From: Pseudomonas paracarnis
GTDB lineage: Bacteria; Pseudomonadota; Gammaproteobacteria; Pseudomonadales; Pseudomonadaceae
Reading direction: 5' to 3'
Assembly (NCBI RefSeq): GCF_904063055.1
Contig: NZ_CAJFCN010000003.1
Span: forward strand, 310,001-374,000
DNA: 64,000 bases
The position numbers were made by a program, and so were the translations under genes. The first letter of the stretch is position 1, and the number at the start of each line of letters is the position of its first letter. Positions 61,473 to 64,000 of the stretch are shown piece by piece. The notes below the pieces were generated by a model, which saw only the letters and a program-made list of their open reading frames with translations, had not been told where the DNA came from and did no database searches.

Positions 61473-62495
61473 TCAAACAGCTTCAACCTGCAACGCCACC
61501 CGTTCGCGGCACGGGCATTCGTCCATGTATCGGTGCGCTTCGACGAACTGACTGAATGGAAATACCGTAGTCTTCAGTGGGACAAGCACCCGGTCGGCTG
61601 TCAGCTGGTTGATATCGCGCAACGCGCGCTGCAACGCCACGTGATCCTGGATAATGCCCAACTCCGGCTTGCCGGTGAAGTTGCCGATACAGTGCACAAA
61701 GAACTGAATGTTCTTCTGGAACGCCGCACAGGCCGGGAATGGCGTCTGGTTGCCACCTTGCAGGCCATACAGCACCAGGCTGCCGCGCGGCGCCAGGACG
61801 TCTCCGAGCAGCGACATCTGCGGGCCACCCAGGCCATCAAACACTACGTCGACGCCCCGGTTGTCGGTGAACTTGTTGATCTGCATCAGCAGGTCTTGTT
61901 CTTCGGTCACGATGACTTTTTCTGCCCCGAGGGACAGCAGGTATTCACGTTCAGCACTGTCTTTGGTGGCGGCAATCACCCGCACACCCAGGGCCTTGCC
62001 CAACTGCACAAACGAAGGGCCGGCACAGTGGCTGGCATCGGTCACCAAAGCGAACTGGCCGGGTTTGACCCGCGCCAGGTCCATGTAGGCAAAGTACGCA
62101 ATCAGCAGTGGCGTGTAGTGCACGCTCGCTTCAATCGGACTCAAAACATCCGGATAACGGGTCAGGGCCGAACGGGGCAGGACGATCTGCTCGCCATACA
62201 CCGGGTAATCATTGGGGCTTTCGGCCGGAAAACTGGCCACTTTATCGCCCACCGCCAAGTCATCCACGCCGTCGCCGAGGGCAACCACAACCCCGGCCAT
62301 CTCATGGCCCAGGCCAGAAGGCAGGCGTGCATGGGAAGACGCCAGGTTCTGGCGCCACAGGATGTCGTACCAACTGATGCCGATCGCGTCGACACGCACC
62401 TGCACTTCGCCCGGTGCGGGCTGCGCGGCCGCATGCTCTTCGCATTTGAGCACCTCGGCCGGACCAAACTTGTGAAAACGGATCGTGCGGGACAT
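61473..62495 (-). CDS. mexS: MexS quinone-oxidoreductase-like protein
   Basis: 340 residues from the ATG at 62495 (GAGGTTT upstream). MDR fold: SGLGHEMAGVVVALGDGVDD, VTDASHCAGPSFVQLGKALG and GVDVVFDGLGGPQMSLLGDV. The sequence is nearly that of P. aeruginosa MexS as I recall it, including the divergent mexT neighbour. MexS is thought to detoxify an electrophile; its loss activates MexT and MexEF-OprN. No zinc-site cysteine set is visible. Confidence 0.92.
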   Translation of the reverse strand: MSRTIRFHKFGPAEVLKCEEHAAAQPAPGEVQVRVDAIGISWYDILWRQNLASSHARLPSGLGHEMAGVVVALGDGVDDLAVGDKVASFPAESPNDYPVYGEQIVLPRSALTRYPDVLSPIEASVHYTPLLIAYFAYMDLARVKPGQFALVTDASHCAGPSFVQLGKALGVRVIAATKDSAEREYLLSLGAEKVIVTEEQDLLMQINKFTDNRGVDVVFDGLGGPQMSLLGDVLAPRGSLVLYGLQGGNQTPFPACAAFQKNIQFFVHCIGNFTGKPELGIIQDHVALQRALRDINQLTADRVLVPLKTTVFPFSQFVEAHRYMDECPCRERVALQVEAV

Positions 62496-62763
62496 CGCAA
62501 ACCTCGTCAAAGTAACCTCTAATGCCATGAACTTTATCTGGGCTTTGGGGGTAAGACCACCGGTCACCATTAATAGTCGACATGCCTGTCATTGATTCCG
62601 CGAAGGAGGAACACCCCTCAACTATCGTAGGAAAAATCAATTAGCCGGTGCAGAGTACCAGCCTTTCCCCGTAAGATTCATGCCGGTCATCCCTCTGAAT
62701 CGAACCTCAGGGGTTGCTACATGACCGCTCACATCAAGTTTGCTGACTCTTCCAGGACACAAG
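62496..62763. promoter_or_regulatory. mexS-mexT intergenic control region
   Basis: 268 bases between divergent starts. MexT normally binds here to activate mexS. A candidate palindromic core, AGTCGACATG near 62577, is followed by TCATTGATTCC, and ATTGATT recurs inverted as AATCAAT at 62635. These are the best-looking LysR-type half-sites, but I could not fit the published MexT consensus exactly. Confidence 0.4.
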
Positions 62764-63678
62764 ATGAACCGTAACGACCTGCGTCGTGTCGACCTTAACC
62801 TCTTGATCGTATTCGAAACCTTGATGCATGAGCGCAGTGTGACCCGCGCCGCCGAGAAATTGTTCCTCGGCCAGCCGGCCATCAGCGCAGCGTTGTCACG
62901 CCTGCGCGGGTTGTTCGATGACCCCCTGTTCGTGCGCACCGGGCGCAGCATGGAACCCTCGGCCCGCGCCGTGGAAATCTTCGCCCTGCTCTCCCCGGCC
63001 CTGGACTCGATCTCCACCGCCGTCAGCCGCGCCGCCGAATTCGACCCGGCCACCAGCACCGCCGTGTTTCGCATTGGCCTGTCCGACGACGTGGAATTCG
63101 CCCTGCTCCCGCAACTGCTCAAACGCCTGCGTTCCGAAGCCCCCGGCATCGTGCTGGTGGTACGCCGCGTCAACTACATCCTGATGCCCAGCCTGCTGGC
63201 CTCCGGTGAAATCTCCATTGGCGTCAGCTACACCGCCGACCTGCCCGCCAACGCCAAGCGCAAGGTGCTGCGCCGCAGCCTGCCCAAACTGCTGCGCGCC
63301 GACAGCGTACCGGGCTCGCTGAGCCTGGATGACTTCTGCTCACGGCCCCACGCGCTGGTGTCCTTTGCCGGCGACTTGAGCGGGTTTATCGATGAAGAGC
63401 TGGAAAAACTCGGCCGCAAGCGCCACGTTGTGCTCGCGGTGCCGCAGTTCAACGGCCTGGGTACGTTGCTGGCGGGTACGGACATTCTGGCCACCGTGCC
63501 GGATTATGCGGCGGAAGCGCTGACCTCGGCGGGTGGTTTGCGTGCCGAGGACCCGCCGTTGCCGGTGCGCTCGTTTGAGCTGCATATGGCGTGGCGGGGT
63601 TCGCAGGATAATGACCCGGGGGAGCGGTGGTTGAGGTCGCGGATTCAGATGTTTTTCGGGGACCCCGATAGCCTGTAA
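62764..63678 (+). CDS. mexT: LysR-type regulator MexT
   Basis: 304 residues from the ATG at 62764 (CCAGGACACAAG upstream). HTH MNRNDLRRVDLNLLIVFETL to about residue 65 and the effector domain with VVRRVNYILMPSLLASGEIS. The match to P. aeruginosa MexT seems close along the whole length, with no frameshift of the kind known in some P. aeruginosa strains. It should activate mexEF-oprN and mexS in response to electrophile or disulfide stress. mexEF-oprN does not follow within the window; an integrase relic does. Confidence 0.92.
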   Translation: MNRNDLRRVDLNLLIVFETLMHERSVTRAAEKLFLGQPAISAALSRLRGLFDDPLFVRTGRSMEPSARAVEIFALLSPALDSISTAVSRAAEFDPATSTAVFRIGLSDDVEFALLPQLLKRLRSEAPGIVLVVRRVNYILMPSLLASGEISIGVSYTADLPANAKRKVLRRSLPKLLRADSVPGSLSLDDFCSRPHALVSFAGDLSGFIDEELEKLGRKRHVVLAVPQFNGLGTLLAGTDILATVPDYAAEALTSAGGLRAEDPPLPVRSFELHMAWRGSQDNDPGERWLRSRIQMFFGDPDSL

Positions 63679-63785
63679 TAGAATTCCACTAAATTCCATA
63701 AACCCGTTTTATAACAATAATTTATTGGTTATTTCAGTCCATCGTCGTCTGTCTAAATCCAACGATTGCGCAGTCAGTAGGCAAA

Positions 63786-64000
63786 GGCTGGGTGTTCGTC
63801 TCTCCGGTCTATCCGGGACGTCCCATAAACCCGACCTCTATGCTCAAGTCTTTTCAGCGCATCTGGCCGGAGTACAACATGACGGCCCATGGCTTTCGTG
63901 CCCTACAGGACCATTGCACACGAGCATTTGGGTATAGATCCTATCGTGCTTGAACTGTCTTTATCCCACCGAATGCCGGCTGCGCTCGGAGCAGTGTACG
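63786..64000 (+). pseudogene. 3' remnant of a tyrosine recombinase/integrase
   Basis: A frame open to the left gives GWVFVSPVYPGRPINPTS, then MLKSFQRIWPEYN and MTAHGFRA at 63879-63902. After a frameshift at about 63903 it continues YRTIAHEHLGIDPIVLEL and SLSHRMPAALGAVY to the edge. HGFR and LSH are the conserved catalytic boxes of phage-type integrases. The N-terminal two thirds are missing, so the gene is dead. The region 63679-63785 is A+T-rich with no gene. Confidence 0.8.

Noticed and set aside
1..64000. tRNA, rRNA or known small RNA genes
   Set aside because: No cloverleaf with GTTCNANNC-type box or rRNA segment was seen by eye; a covariance search would be needed to exclude small RNAs.

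Overview
The window is a piece of a fluorescent Pseudomonas chromosome, most likely the P. fluorescens group. The evidence is high GC, many REP/REPIN palindromes, and a gene run reading metalloprotease, inhibitor, type I secretion system, two autotransporter proteases and lipase (the aprX-lipA locus of that group). A mexS-mexT pair very close to the P. aeruginosa proteins as I remember them supports this. No rRNA, tRNA, CRISPR array, intact IS or origin was seen.

Layout. 1-2.2 kb: 5' end of a HoxX-like gene (runs off the left edge), a small protein, a metallothionein and a LysR regulator. 2.2-8.6 kb, minus strand: an amine-catabolism cluster (LuxR regulator, class III aminotransferase, PuuP-like permease, PuuC-like aldehyde dehydrogenase, bicupin). 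8.7-11.0 kb: substrate-binding protein and FMN monooxygenase, probably for organosulfur scavenging, followed by a histidine-kinase remnant. 11.5-20.8 kb: housekeeping and accessory genes (oxaloacetate decarboxylase, HxlR, FabF paralogue, RidA, RlhA, EamA exporter, Lrp, NhaP antiporter, XRE, small proteins). 20.8-28.5 kb: membrane protein, ATP-grasp/alpha-E pair, and a coupled FAN1 nuclease-helicase pair. 28.6-42.9 kb, minus strand: aprA-aprI-aprD-aprE-aprF-prtA-prtB-lipA. 43.3-46.8 kb: P1 peptidase and APC permease with a divergent LuxR paralogous to the first. 46.8-51.2 kb: an orphan serralysin-tail-like protein, then a polyamine uptake/oxidation operon (AraC with an NTF2-like domain, FAD oxidoreductase, cupin, PotF-like binding protein). 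51.4-57.1 kb: DUF1652 protein, UvrD-type helicase, pirin, pgm. 57.1-57.9 kb: an 817-base gene-free mosaic of nested inverted repeats. 57.9-60.8 kb: an unrecognised protein followed by a MocR-type regulator. 61.5-63.7 kb: mexS-mexT. The right end holds a frameshifted integrase remnant where mexEF-oprN often lies.

How the genes work together. AprDEF exports AprA and probably LipA, and possibly the small RTX-like protein at 46.8 kb; AprI guards the periplasm; PrtA and PrtB deliver themselves through their own barrels. The amine clusters look like import plus transamination or oxidation, each with its own regulator. FAN1 and its helicase look like a crosslink-repair pair. REP sequences sit at many gene ends and, at several genes, supply the stop codon or the last residues.
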